Part shown: piece after piece, positions 1 through 9,011 of the stretch
Numbering within the stretch: the first letter of the stretch is position 1
Layout: each line of letters starts with the position of its first letter
Source: Flavihumibacter cheonanensis
GTDB lineage: Bacteria > Bacteroidota > Bacteroidia > Chitinophagales > Chitinophagaceae
Direction of reading: 5' to 3'
Assembly (NCBI RefSeq): GCF_022352215.1
Contig: NZ_JAKRWF010000001.1
Span: 1,426,001 to 1,490,000 of the forward strand
DNA: 64,000 bases
The notes under the pieces: model-generated
The model's database searches: none
What the model saw: the letters and a program-made list of their open reading frames with translations, nothing else
Told to the model about the DNA's origin: nothing
Made by a program: the position numbers and the translations under genes

Positions 1-1407
1 GGTAAAGCAGGGCAGTTCACCCTATTTGGACTCAATGGTTGGAATAGCCAGGATTTACCGATGGAAAAAGACCCTTCAAAATGGGAGGAAGAATGGAACA
101 GATACGGAGGCAGGTACAGAGGTGCGACCAATGCCAATGGATTAACCCATTCGATCGCGCTTTCCGCTCGCACAAAATTAAAAACTGCCCTTGTCCATAG
201 CCAACAGGAAAACACCAGTGATCAACAGTATATGGAAAATGATGAATCGATCACCAATCCCTTTCGTGAAAAATTCTCAACGAGCAAATGGACGGTAAGC
301 AGCACACTGAATAGCCAACTGAGTCGTAAACAGGCCATTCGTGCAGGAGTGATCTTTCAGCAAATCAACTTTAATTTCCTGCAACATTCCAGGGAAAACA
401 ACCAGGCACCAGTGGAAGAACGTATTAATGTAAAGGATCAAACTCAACAGGTACAAGCTTTTGCCCAATGGCAATACAAACCTTCCAATCAACTCGTATT
501 TACTGGCGGCCTGCATTTTCTGCACTTGATGCTAAATAAAACAACAGCAGTAGAACCCCGCTTTGCCATGCAGTGGACACCGGATTCCAAAAACAGTTTT
601 GGGCTTGGTTACGGCTTGCACAGCCAGGCACAGATCATGGGTGTATATTTTGCCCGTACCAACATTAACGGTGATTGGATCCAGCCGAATAAGGAACTGG
701 GTTTTACGAAATCCCATCACCTGGTCGGATCCTATACCCGGCAACTAATGAAAGGGTTACGATTGAGAACTGAAGTGTATTACCAGCAACTCTTTAATGT
801 TCCGGTAAGCATCTATGATACCAGCAGTTTATCAACGCTAAACATCGGTGAAAATTACATACTTGATCCGCTGACAAACCAAGGAAAGGGTAAAAATTAT
901 GGAGTAGAGATTTCACTGGAAAAACAGTTACGCAACAATTTCTATTTTCTTTTTTCCAATTCCTTCTACCAATCCAAATATACGCCTGCTGATGGTGTCG
1001 AACGAAATACCCGGTACAATGGCGGGCATGCCAATTCACTTACGCTGGGCAAAGAATTTATTCATCCCGGTAAACAACGAAGTTTTGCGGCCAATATCAA
1101 AGTCATTTATGCCGGAGGCTTCCGGGAGACACCTATGGATGAGGAAGCAACACTTGAGCTGGGCTATGCGAAATATCGCGAAGCATTAGCATTTACGATA
1201 CAGCATCCAGCTTATTTCAGAACCGATATCCGGTTGAGCATGAAATGGAATGCTACCAGTATGACACATGTATTATCACTTGATATACAAAACCTGACCA
1301 ATCGCCAGAATATTTATGCCCGCTATTTCGACAGTGTCAAAGGGGGGATCAGAACTGCTTATCAGGCAGGTATTATTCCGGTAATCGCCTATCGACTTGA
1401 ATTTTAA
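1..1407 (+). CDS. TonB-dependent receptor, C-terminal part (5' truncated by window edge)
   Basis: The frame is open from base 1, so this is the 3' part (468 codons) of a larger gene; the ATG at 61 is internal. The product is rich in alternating hydrophobic/aromatic strands with short turns, as in the outer-membrane barrel of a TonB-dependent receptor. It contains a typical late-barrel stretch (NLTNRQNIYARYF) and ends in an aromatic-terminated strand (IAYRLEF), the C-terminal signal recognised by the BAM machinery. The plug and carboxypeptidase-regulatory domains are off the window, so the substrate cannot be judged. A GIN-domain lipoprotein follows after 25 bases and may be co-transcribed. 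The receptor fold is well supported; the ligand is unknown. Confidence 0.85.
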   Translation, partial: GKAGQFTLFGLNGWNSQDLPMEKDPSKWEEEWNRYGGRYRGATNANGLTHSIALSARTKLKTALVHSQQENTSDQQYMENDESITNPFREKFSTSKWTVSSTLNSQLSRKQAIRAGVIFQQINFNFLQHSRENNQAPVEERINVKDQTQQVQAFAQWQYKPSNQLVFTGGLHFLHLMLNKTTAVEPRFAMQWTPDSKNSFGLGYGLHSQAQIMGVYFARTNINGDWIQPNKELGFTKSHHLVGSYTRQLMKGLRLRTEVYYQQLFNVPVSIYDTSSLSTLNIGENYILDPLTNQGKGKNYGVEISLEKQLRNNFYFLFSNSFYQSKYTPADGVERNTRYNGGHANSLTLGKEFIHPGKQRSFAANIKVIYAGGFRETPMDEEATLELGYAKYREALAFTIQHPAYFRTDIRLSMKWNATSMTHVLSLDIQNLTNRQNIYARYFDSVKGGIRTAYQAGIIPVIAYRLEF

Positions 1408-1432
1408 TTAGTAACCATACAGATTTTATACC

Positions 1433-2152
1433 ATGAAAAAAACTACGTTTTTATTCGCGCTACTGATCCTTGGGATTGGCGCACTACTACCCTCCTGTAA
1501 AAAAGTAAACGGCAAAGGCCCGGTTGTATCCGAGATCCGGGAGGTCGGCAATTTTACTAAAATTGATTTTGGAACAACAGGACGACTTTATTACAAGACA
1601 GGATCTCAGCATCGGGTTGAAATCCGTGCACAACGAAATATTCAGGATGTAATTGAAGTTTTTGTCAGTAATGGGGAATTAAATTTAAAGATCCGTAACA
1701 ATACCTGGATTCATTCCTATGAAACCATAGAAGTATTCATTGAATCTCCTTCCATTAATGGTTTTAAAGTAAATGGTTCCGGAGACATTTATGCGAATGA
1801 ACCAATTGAAACTAATCAGTTTTATACAGATATCAATGGGTCTGGAAAAATAGATATCCGGGAACTGGTCACTCCTCAGCTGGAAGCTGATGTGAATGGG
1901 AGTGGCGATATCCTTATCCGTGCAGGATCCGTTGGGAATGCCGACCTGGACATCTCCGGCAGCGGCGATATCAATATGATCGGGTGCGAAACGACTGAAA
2001 TGAAAACGGAAACCAGCGGCTCCGGAGACATGCGGGTATGGGTAACCGACAAACTGAATGCCAAGATCAGTGGAAGCGGCTCAGTTAAATACAAAGGCAA
2101 TCCGCAGGTAACGGTGAAAGTTTCAGGTTCTGGTAAAGTTGAGCCTTACTAA
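1433..2152 (+). CDS. Head GIN domain (DUF2807) lipoprotein
   Basis: A 239-aa protein with a lipoprotein signal peptide: MKKTT start, hydrophobic core and lipobox LPSC with Cys at about residue 22. The mature part carries seven spaced GSG motifs (NGSGD, NGSGK, NGSGD, SGSGD, SGSGD, SGSGS, SGSGK), the pattern of the DUF2807 auto-transporter-adhesin head GIN domain, a right-handed beta-solenoid. Such proteins are common in Bacteroidota and are usually envelope proteins of unknown role. It lies 25 bases after the TonB receptor in the same direction, so co-transcription is likely. The family call is secure and the function is not known. Confidence 0.88.
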   Translation: MKKTTFLFALLILGIGALLPSCKKVNGKGPVVSEIREVGNFTKIDFGTTGRLYYKTGSQHRVEIRAQRNIQDVIEVFVSNGELNLKIRNNTWIHSYETIEVFIESPSINGFKVNGSGDIYANEPIETNQFYTDINGSGKIDIRELVTPQLEADVNGSGDILIRAGSVGNADLDISGSGDINMIGCETTEMKTETSGSGDMRVWVTDKLNAKISGSGSVKYKGNPQVTVKVSGSGKVEPY

Positions 2153-2171
2153 GCACAGGTCAACAATAATG

Positions 2172-2217
2172 CGATGTTACTACAAAGAACCTAATTTTGG
2201 CATTTGTAGTAACATCG
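2172..2217. promoter_or_regulatory. 15-bp perfect inverted repeat enclosing a -7 promoter element
   Basis: The arms at 2172-2186 (CGATGTTACTACAAA) and 2203-2217 are exact reverse complements with a 16-base spacer. The spacer contains TAATTTTG (2192-2199), a full match to the Bacteroidota -7 box TAnnTTTG pointing at the next gene, whose ATG is at 2224. There is no T-run after the repeat, so a terminator is unlikely. A symmetric operator clamping the -7 box is the better reading. No clear -33 TTTG element is seen. Confidence 0.6.
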
Positions 2218-2223
2218 TACTTC

Positions 2224-3210
2224 ATGACATCTTATGACCTGGTTATAATTGGAGGAGGACCAATCGGACTTGCCTGTGCGCTGGAAGCACGGAAAGCAAA
2301 ACTGAATTATGTAATCCTGGAAAAAGGTTGCCTGGTTAATTCACTTTATCATTATCCGGCCAATATGACCTTTTTTTCAACATCCGAACGGCTGGAAATT
2401 GGAAACGTACCATTTGTATCCAATAACAATAAACCTACCCGTGCAGAATCACTGGAATATTACCGGCGTGTAACTCACAGTCATACGCTGAATATCCGGC
2501 TCTTTGAAGAGGTTTTATCCGTCAGGAAAAGCAAAAAAGGCTTCACCGTTACCAGTAGCAAGGAACGCTATAGTACCAGTTATGTAATCATTGCTACTGG
2601 TTTTTACGACATCCCCTATCAGTTAAACGTACCAGGAGAAGAACTCCCCAAGGTTACACATTATTACAAGGATCCGCATTTTTATGCATTCCAGAAAGTA
2701 GTGGTAATCGGGGCCCAGAATTCCGCTGTGGATGCTGCCCTTGAAACCTGGCGAAAAGGCGCGGATGTAACCATGATTATCCGCCAATCAGAAATTGGTC
2801 AGCGTGTTAAATACTGGGTAAGACCGGATATCATCAATCGAATTGAAGAAGGCTCCATTAAGGCCTATTTCAACAGCCAGGTTTCGGCTATTCGTGAACG
2901 TGAGATAGATATTCAGACACCAGAAGGGAAACTGACCATCGCGAATGACTGGGTGCTGGCCCTGACAGGATATGAACCCAACCTGGATTTTTTGAAAGCC
3001 TGCGGTATCCGGTTGAGTAAGGATGAAGTGAGGCAACCCGAATACGATCCCAAAACGCAGGAAACCAATGTACCCGGACTATACCTGGCCGGCGTTATTT
3101 GCGGAGGCATGAATACCCATAAATTATTTATTGAAAATTCACGTATTCATGCGGAGCATATTATCAAAGATATCCGCAGAAAGGAACGGACTAGCGGAAG
3201 TATCAGATAA
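2224..3210 (+). CDS. ypdA: YpdA-family putative bacillithiol disulfide reductase
   Basis: A 328-aa FAD/NAD(P)-binding oxidoreductase. The N-terminal dinucleotide motif GGGPIGLACA (about residues 10-19) binds FAD. A second motif, VVIGAQNSAVDAA, near residue 160 fits the NADPH domain, and the C-terminal GLYLAGVICGG is the usual FAD-closing motif. The LYHYPANMTFFST segment is characteristic of the YpdA family, proposed NADPH-dependent reductases of bacillithiol disulfide. The frame is open back to a TTG at 2197, but that codon overlaps a promoter element, so the ATG at 2224 is chosen. The gene converges on gntT with an 8-base overlap of the ends. Family is secure; whether this organism makes bacillithiol is not visible here. 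Confidence 0.85.
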   Translation: MTSYDLVIIGGGPIGLACALEARKAKLNYVILEKGCLVNSLYHYPANMTFFSTSERLEIGNVPFVSNNNKPTRAESLEYYRRVTHSHTLNIRLFEEVLSVRKSKKGFTVTSSKERYSTSYVIIATGFYDIPYQLNVPGEELPKVTHYYKDPHFYAFQKVVVIGAQNSAVDAALETWRKGADVTMIIRQSEIGQRVKYWVRPDIINRIEEGSIKAYFNSQVSAIREREIDIQTPEGKLTIANDWVLALTGYEPNLDFLKACGIRLSKDEVRQPEYDPKTQETNVPGLYLAGVICGGMNTHKLFIENSRIHAEHIIKDIRRKERTSGSIR

Positions 3211-4507
3211 AATTGGAAAGCAGCAGAATTAACAGCAATCCCAATACAGAGATAATAGACTCCATGATGGTCCAGGAGAGCAGGGTTTCTTTTACTGTCA
3301 ACCCATAATACTCCTTAAACATCCAGAAACCGGTATCGTTTACATGTGAACAGAATACACTGCCGGCACCAACGGACAACACCATCCATTCTGGCGATAC
3401 GCCGCTGGAAACCACCAGGGGTGCTAAAATTCCTGCGGCTGTAATTCCCGCTACGGTTGCAGAACCTATTATTATCCGGATAGAAGCTGCGACCAGCCAG
3501 CCTGCTATCAAGGGCGGAAATGCATATTGTGTAAAGAAATCTGCCACCTGAGCGGCAATACCGGTATCTGTCAATACCTGCTTCAGTGCACCGCCGCCAG
3601 CAATTACCATCATAATAACCGCAATCCCTTCAATAGCAGCGCCATAGTATTGCATCAGCACCTGAACGGAAACGCCCCTCCTGATGCAAAGAAAATAACC
3701 GGCGGCCAACGCAGCAATCAGCATGGCAAGAACCGGATCGCCAATCGCCTGGGTAAACAGCAACAGTTTTGACTCTGCCGGAACAAAATTAACCAGTAAG
3801 GCTGGTAAAGCGATGAGCAGAACAGGCAATAACGCAACCACCATACTTGAACGAACCGATGGCAGTAATTGCTCTTGATCATTTTTATCTTCCATCAGGG
3901 GAATGGTTCCAAATTGCCGAAATCGTTTTCCAAATTCAATACCCGCTATCCAGACAAGTGGAACTGTCACCAGTAATCCATACAACATGGTTTTACCTAT
4001 AGAGGCAGAAAAAATAGAGGCTAGACTTACGGGCCCGGGATGCGGTGGTAAAAAACCGTGCGTAACCGACAATGCAGATGCCATTGGTATGGCTACATAT
4101 AAGAGAGGCACTTTTGCACTGGCAGCAATGGTAAAAACAAAGGGAACCAGGATTACAAAACCGGCATTATAAAAAAGTGGAATCCCCACCAGCAATCCCA
4201 TTAGTAGTACCGCCCACTGAATACCAGAACGGCCAAACCTATCCATGTGATAACGGCTGATAACAGTAGCAGCACCGGTTTTTTCGAGCACCTTGCCCTG
4301 CATGGCTCCAAGGCAAAGAATAAGCGCCATACTTCCAAGCATGGATCCTACCCCTTTTTCCATGGCCCGCATAAGTTCCGGCACCGGCATTCCATTCAGC
4401 AACCCGATCAGCAGGGTGGCTGCCAGTAATGCGAGGAATGGACTCCATTTATTAAGCGTCATCCAGAACAATAATCCCAGTGCCAACAGAATTACTAAAA
4501 CTGACAT
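3203..4507 (-). CDS. gntT: Gluconate:H+ symporter, GntP family
   Basis: A 434-aa integral membrane protein with about 12 hydrophobic segments and the family signature HGFLPPHPGPVSLA (about residues 150-163), seen in E. coli GntT/GntP permeases. It imports gluconate or a related aldonate with protons across the inner membrane. It starts inside the 3' end of the gluconokinase gene (13-base overlap), showing operon organisation and translational coupling. Together they bring in and phosphorylate gluconate. A different sugar acid cannot be excluded because the family transports several. Confidence 0.9.
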   Translation of the reverse strand: MSVLVILLALGLLFWMTLNKWSPFLALLAATLLIGLLNGMPVPELMRAMEKGVGSMLGSMALILCLGAMQGKVLEKTGAATVISRYHMDRFGRSGIQWAVLLMGLLVGIPLFYNAGFVILVPFVFTIAASAKVPLLYVAIPMASALSVTHGFLPPHPGPVSLASIFSASIGKTMLYGLLVTVPLVWIAGIEFGKRFRQFGTIPLMEDKNDQEQLLPSVRSSMVVALLPVLLIALPALLVNFVPAESKLLLFTQAIGDPVLAMLIAALAAGYFLCIRRGVSVQVLMQYYGAAIEGIAVIMMVIAGGGALKQVLTDTGIAAQVADFFTQYAFPPLIAGWLVAASIRIIIGSATVAGITAAGILAPLVVSSGVSPEWMVLSVGAGSVFCSHVNDTGFWMFKEYYGLTVKETLLSWTIMESIISVLGLLLILLLSNFI

Positions 4508-5940
4508 AAGCGTAAAAATTCCTGGTATTGGTTACGGTAGATGGTTCTGTTCGTATCATTGGGGTAAAAAGAATTATAACCGAACGGAAGATGCGTTTCC
4601 AACTCTGTCCATTTGGTTAAAAAACCGGTTGCCTTCATGGCAATAGCAATAGCTCCTAACGCAGAAGCATCCGCATCTTCCTCTCCTACGTCGATTGTTC
4701 GCTCCAGCACATCACTCATTACCTGTACCCACCACCTGCTTCTGGTAAAACCTCCGCTTGCAACAATGCGATGAACCGGTCCGTGCACTTTTTCTATCCT
4801 TTCCAGTAATTGCCGGAAAATAAAACAGATGCCTTCTACCAGGGCTCTTTTAAAATGCGCCTGCCGATGCTGAAAACGAACGCCTGCAAACATACCGCTA
4901 GCACCGGCATCCCAAACAGGAGCGCGTTCTCCTCCAAAATAAGGCAGACAAACCAGTCCCTCACAGCCTGGCACAACCGAAGCAGCTTCCTGTTCAAAGG
5001 AATCCAGCAACATTCCAAGTGGCGCTGATTTCCCCATAATTTCTTCTTCCCACCACTGTAAAACAATACCACCATTATTGGTAGGGCCTCCACACACAAA
5101 ATGAGTGGCATCTAACTGATAGGAAAACAAACCGCTATCCGGATCTGCTTTAAAAGCGGATTGTACCACCCGGATGGCACCGCTGGTTCCGATCGTAAGA
5201 CTTGCCGTACCTGGCCGCATTGCTTTACTTCCGATCTGGGCTAAACAGCCGTCAGAGCCTCCCAAAACAGGTAGTAGCTGAAGTCCTTCAATTTTAAAAC
5301 GATTCTCCTTCCGCATCCATTCAACCGACTGCACATCAGGCAATTGTTCTTTTTTTACCCCGGTTAGCTCCAATGCTAACAGATGCCAATCCGCCTTAAG
5401 TGGATCATACATGCCGGTTGCAGCAGCTGTGGTGCAATCCGTTTCCCAGTGTCCTGTAAAATAATGCCAGATAAACTCTTTGATACCTACACACTTGAAG
5501 GCTGTGTTAAGTAAAGCAGGATTTGACAGCCTCAATTGCCATAATTTAGCCAGGGGTGTCATGGGATGAAAGGGGGTACCGGTTTCACTAATCAGTTTAC
5601 GAACCCTGGGGTCCTGTTTGTATTGATTAACCAGTAAAAGACTGCTGGTATCCGCCCAGGTTGAAAGTGGAGTAAGAGGCGTTGCCGTTTCATCCACCAG
5701 CATCAAACTATGCATGGCTGCACTCAGCGAAAGATAAAGTGCAGTATCACGTTTACCTATAACCGAAAACGCGTCCAGCAGCAGATTTTCTGCCAGGTCC
5801 CTTATCTCCTGTGGGTCCAGCTCAGTAGTAGTTCCCTTTGTATAGGATGACTTTGCCTGGTGCAGCAGGTAGCCCTTTTCATCAAGGACAACCAGTTTGG
5901 TATGTGTGGTACCCAGGTCAAGTCCGGCAAACAATGGCAT
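4495..5940 (-). CDS. gntK: Gluconokinase, FGGY family
   Basis: A 481-aa sugar kinase of the FGGY family at the usual length. The N-terminal phosphate motif GLDLGTTHTK (residues 6-15), the substrate-domain GGSDGCLAQIGSKA, the TIGTSGAIRV loop and the C-terminal adenosine motif ASGGFTRSRWW are all present. The GTSGAIRV form is typical of FGGY gluconokinases rather than xylulokinases. It phosphorylates gluconate to 6-phosphogluconate in the cytoplasm. The adjacent GntP permease, overlapping by 13 bases, supports the substrate. It follows the unknown secreted-protein gene by 8 bases. Confidence 0.87.
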   Translation of the reverse strand: MPLFAGLDLGTTHTKLVVLDEKGYLLHQAKSSYTKGTTTELDPQEIRDLAENLLLDAFSVIGKRDTALYLSLSAAMHSLMLVDETATPLTPLSTWADTSSLLLVNQYKQDPRVRKLISETGTPFHPMTPLAKLWQLRLSNPALLNTAFKCVGIKEFIWHYFTGHWETDCTTAAATGMYDPLKADWHLLALELTGVKKEQLPDVQSVEWMRKENRFKIEGLQLLPVLGGSDGCLAQIGSKAMRPGTASLTIGTSGAIRVVQSAFKADPDSGLFSYQLDATHFVCGGPTNNGGIVLQWWEEEIMGKSAPLGMLLDSFEQEAASVVPGCEGLVCLPYFGGERAPVWDAGASGMFAGVRFQHRQAHFKRALVEGICFIFRQLLERIEKVHGPVHRIVASGGFTRSRWWVQVMSDVLERTIDVGEEDADASALGAIAIAMKATGFLTKWTELETHLPFGYNSFYPNDTNRTIYRNQYQEFLRLCQF

Positions 5941-5948
5941 ATTCGGTA

Positions 5949-7031
5949 TTACTGTCCCGAATATAAGGATACATTTTGAGGTCCCTCAAAGCTTTGTATG
6001 TAAAGAGGAAAATAGCGGGTACTACGACGGTTATTGGCTAATTCATTTTTCAAATAATTCGCCATTGACTCCAGGTGATAGCCATCCCGCTGGTCATAGG
6101 CATTCAATATTAAATCCGAAGCTTCCCGCTGAGCCAGTTCAGGCTTATCAAGGTAAAAATAAAGTTTACTCAGAATGAAATGGGTGGCGTAACGAAGTTT
6201 CCGGTCATGTTTACTATTTCCATCATACTCACGGCGAAGTTTTTCGAAATAGGCGATGGCAGGTTGCACTTCCTTCCAGATAGGCTCAACCGATTCATTG
6301 GTATTAATTTTGAAGAGTGCGTTCTTCACGATTCCCCAGTTATTCCGAAAGCGGTTGTATTCCGGATGTTTGCGATTCGATACCACCCAAACCATATCCG
6401 AAACTCTTTTTTCGAGATAGCCATACTGACGGGTAAGGTTACCCGAAAGTTGATAAATGGTATTATAAAGCACTTCCCTACTAACCTGCGTGGTCAGCAC
6501 CACCATATTTAGCAACACATTAAATGCGGCAATTTTATTTCCTACTTCTGTTCCCTGGTAGGTAAAGGTCTGTTGACGATTGACCATCTGGTATTCATCA
6601 ATCTGTCTGCCGGTATAATCGCGGATCAGCACGCGGGCTGCATAGGTATAGGTTAAACGGGGAGCATACCACATCCTTTTACTAACAATATTCCCGTTTT
6701 TGTCCTTTTTGATTTCCTCCCGCTGGTTTATATCGGATTTGGTAATGATCAGATCTTCCATTTTTAATTGAACGGATACATGTCCATTAGCTGGAAGCCA
6801 TTTCCAGCCCATGATCTCAAGGCGTTCTGCTGGTGACTCATTACCAAGCGCCAGCTTCATAAGCGGCCCAATATCACAGGAGAAATCATAAGTTCGAAAA
6901 CTACTATCCAGTGGTAATTGTGGCAACTCCCGGTAATTTACCTGGAAGGAAAAGCGGTCGAGGTCGACCCGTTGTGCCATTGTAGTTACAACCAGCACCA
7001 AACAGGCAAAGAGTGCACTAATCTTTCTCAT
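5949..7031 (-). CDS. Secreted protein of unknown function
   Basis: A 360-aa protein with a clear signal peptide (MRKISALFACLVLVVTTMAQ, cleavage after AQ). The first half is predicted beta-rich and contains the charged stretch MEDLIITKSDINQREEIKKD; residues about 240-340 are helical with a repeat-like feel (ALFKIN, AYFEKLRREYD, ILSKLYFYLDKPELA) resembling degenerate TPR helices. No catalytic motif is visible. It lies 8 bases upstream of gntK in the same direction, so it is probably co-transcribed with gluconate uptake, although no functional link can be shown. I do not recognise the family. Confidence 0.75.
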   Translation of the reverse strand: MRKISALFACLVLVVTTMAQRVDLDRFSFQVNYRELPQLPLDSSFRTYDFSCDIGPLMKLALGNESPAERLEIMGWKWLPANGHVSVQLKMEDLIITKSDINQREEIKKDKNGNIVSKRMWYAPRLTYTYAARVLIRDYTGRQIDEYQMVNRQQTFTYQGTEVGNKIAAFNVLLNMVVLTTQVSREVLYNTIYQLSGNLTRQYGYLEKRVSDMVWVVSNRKHPEYNRFRNNWGIVKNALFKINTNESVEPIWKEVQPAIAYFEKLRREYDGNSKHDRKLRYATHFILSKLYFYLDKPELAQREASDLILNAYDQRDGYHLESMANYLKNELANNRRSTRYFPLYIQSFEGPQNVSLYSGQ

Positions 7032-7080
7032 TTGGAAGGATTGGATTTCTCATTAAAACGCCCCCGACCCTGCTTTTAGT

Positions 7081-7905
7081 CTATTTTCCGCGTTTTTTCC
7101 ACACATTCAGAAAAGTGGATTCCAGGCTGAGGAAATAATTATTCCGGGCGATCCGGGTCGCATTTCCGGAAGCCTCCAACCTGGCACCCAGATTAAGCTT
7201 GGTTGAACTATTGAAAATCAATTGTATAGAAGGAGCAATGTCCAAATAATGGGTACCCGGACCAAGGCCCTTCATCCCCAATACTTCTACATACAGGTTT
7301 AGATTGACCTGTTCATACGCTGAATAGGATGTTGGAAAAAGCAGGTAACCAGCAGACAAACTGTACATCAGGGCATCCTGATCGTGCATGTCTCTCATCG
7401 TTTTGAACTTCTCATCAAAGACCCTTATATAACTGGCAGTTCCGGAAATAGCCAGCTTGTGTAAGAGTTGCGTTCCGATCAAACCAAACTGAATCCCACT
7501 ATTATCCCCATCCAGATTCATTTCGTCATAAATCATGTTGTTCCGGCTAAATGCGGCATCTGCAAATGCAGCCATACGGAAATGACGATGGATGCCATCC
7601 TCGGAAAAGAACCGCCATTTAACGTAGCCCTTAACTGATTCCCATCGCTGTCCTGATTGATAAAAATTGGAAAAAGTGGTACTCACCCGGCCCATCCAGT
7701 TTTTATGCAATCCGGCCATCAATTCTGGCATGTAGCGCTGACGAATCATTCCGGATTGTGGCAAATCTGCAAATCGGGCAGTCAGTTTCGCACTAAGCGA
7801 TTGAGCCGGCAGGTTGGAAGCCGGATCGGTAAATACATACAATTCCTGGGCCTGGGTACCAAAAGAAAAGAAAAGGCACCCAAGTGCAATCCAAAAAGCT
7901 CTCAT
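7081..7905 (-). CDS. Putative outer-membrane beta-barrel protein
   Basis: A 274-aa protein with a signal peptide ending TQAQ and about ten alternating amphipathic strands, e.g. YVKWRFFSEDG, HFRMAAFADAAF, KLAISGTASYIRV, LNLYVEVLGMKG. It looks like a small outer-membrane barrel. It is the last gene of a run of envelope thiol/metal genes and follows the TlpA-like gene by 5 bases, suggesting a shared transcript. No substrate can be assigned. Confidence 0.7.
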   Translation of the reverse strand: MRAFWIALGCLFFSFGTQAQELYVFTDPASNLPAQSLSAKLTARFADLPQSGMIRQRYMPELMAGLHKNWMGRVSTTFSNFYQSGQRWESVKGYVKWRFFSEDGIHRHFRMAAFADAAFSRNNMIYDEMNLDGDNSGIQFGLIGTQLLHKLAISGTASYIRVFDEKFKTMRDMHDQDALMYSLSAGYLLFPTSYSAYEQVNLNLYVEVLGMKGLGPGTHYLDIAPSIQLIFNSSTKLNLGARLEASGNATRIARNNYFLSLESTFLNVWKKRGK

Positions 7906-7910
7906 TTCAA

Positions 7911-8390
7911 TTATTTTAAGCCCTGGCGAAGCACTAATTCAACTTCACCAGCGCTTGGATCAATGGATAGGATCCTTCCTGTTTTGTCCAGTAAATAAGA
8001 GGTTGGTAATTGTTCAATTCCCCACGCCAGTGCAACCGGTGCATACCAGCCTCCGGCTTCACGGGTTTGGACCCAGTTGATTTTATCTGCAGCTACCGCT
8101 TTTTTCCAGGCAGCTTCTTCTTCATCCAGGCTGATACCATAAATCTCAAATCCCTTTTTCTTATAAAGGTCATAGATGGGACCGAGTTGTTTATTTGATT
8201 TTCGGCAGGGTGCACACCAGCTTGCCCAGAAATCCACCAGCACATAACTACCTTTCAATTGAGATAAAGAAATTTCCTTTCCGGCCAGGTTTTTCAACCG
8301 GATTTCAGGTGCCATATCTCCAATTTTCGGCTGTGCATACGCAATAGTAAACGACAATGCCAGCAAAACAGAAAGAACCGTTTGTTTCAT
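7911..8390 (-). CDS. TlpA-family thioredoxin-like protein
   Basis: A 159-aa exported thioredoxin-fold protein. The signal peptide ends AYAQ at about residue 20; the AhpC/TSA-redoxin fold follows with the active site WASWCAPC (CxxC at about residues 58-61) and the cis-Pro region QLPTSYLLD. Such proteins reduce or exchange disulfides in the periplasm. Its position next to metal-binding, cysteine-rich exported proteins suggests it keeps their thiols reduced; this is an inference. A strong hairpin at 8403-8430 separates it from the upstream HMA gene. Confidence 0.88.
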   Translation of the reverse strand: MKQTVLSVLLALSFTIAYAQPKIGDMAPEIRLKNLAGKEISLSQLKGSYVLVDFWASWCAPCRKSNKQLGPIYDLYKKKGFEIYGISLDEEEAAWKKAVAADKINWVQTREAGGWYAPVALAWGIEQLPTSYLLDKTGRILSIDPSAGEVELVLRQGLK

Positions 8391-8402
8391 ACAGTAAAAT
8401 TA

Positions 8403-8430
8403 AGTCCGGGTGGTTGAAATCACCCGGACT
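8403..8430 (-). terminator. Rho-independent terminator or attenuator hairpin
   Basis: A perfect 10-bp GC-rich stem (AGTCCGGGTG at 8403-8412 with CACCCGGACT at 8421-8430) and an 8-base loop. On the minus strand it is followed by TTAATTTTAC, a weak U-tract. It sits between the HMA-domain gene and the tlpA-like gene, so it would end or partly reduce transcription coming from the metal genes. Confidence 0.7.
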
Positions 8431-8439
8431 GTTTCAATA

Positions 8440-8985
8440 TTAAATCGTAACGTGATAAATGCGGCTGTCGGCAGACAGTCCTTCTTTTTTACAGCAATCG
8501 CCCGCCTTTCCTGTCTGAACGCAGGACATGGAGCTGGATTTACTGTATTTTTTGAAGTCCTTTGCCGGAACAAAGTTTTTATCAACCATGGTTAAAACCT
8601 GTTCGCCGGATAGTGTCTGCTTTTTAACCGCCAAAAAATGGAAGGTTTTTCCATTGATGGTCGCATGTTCATCCTGGGCCACAGCCAACTGATCAAAATT
8701 ACCGGTCAGCTGAAGTTTGGCTACCGAGAATCCAGCATCCTCTACTCCTTTACGAAGCGCATCGATATCGATTTCTGCTCCTTCTTTGAATTCAATCAAA
8801 AAGGTAGAAGTTTTGATATCCGGTTTAACCGATTTGATAAAGGTTAATTGTTCCAGTGAATTATTAATGGCTTTTGTGCATAGTGCACAGGTAAGCCCAC
8901 TCGCCTGTAAACTGGCTTTTGAGAATTGTGCATTGGCATTCATCCCAAAGAGCACCAGTAAACAAGCTATCAATACTTGTTTCAT
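8440..8985 (-). CDS. Exported heavy-metal-associated (HMA) domain protein
   Basis: A 181-aa protein with a signal peptide ending NANAQ. An HMA (ferredoxin-like metallochaperone) domain follows at about residues 25-95 with the metal site GLTCALC and the following KAINNSLE helix. The middle third has no family I recognise (ATINGKTFHFLAVKKQ). The tail contains two further cysteine sites (SCVQTG, DCCKKEG). The CxxC site suggests Cu(I) or a similar soft metal. It lies 26 bases after the cysteine-rich HMA gene and is probably in the same transcript, which would end at the hairpin downstream. Confidence 0.82.
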   Translation of the reverse strand: MKQVLIACLLVLFGMNANAQFSKASLQASGLTCALCTKAINNSLEQLTFIKSVKPDIKTSTFLIEFKEGAEIDIDALRKGVEDAGFSVAKLQLTGNFDQLAVAQDEHATINGKTFHFLAVKKQTLSGEQVLTMVDKNFVPAKDFKKYSKSSSMSCVQTGKAGDCCKKEGLSADSRIYHVTI

Positions 8986-9011
8986 CTTGTTGCTTATTTA
9001 GAAATGAATGT

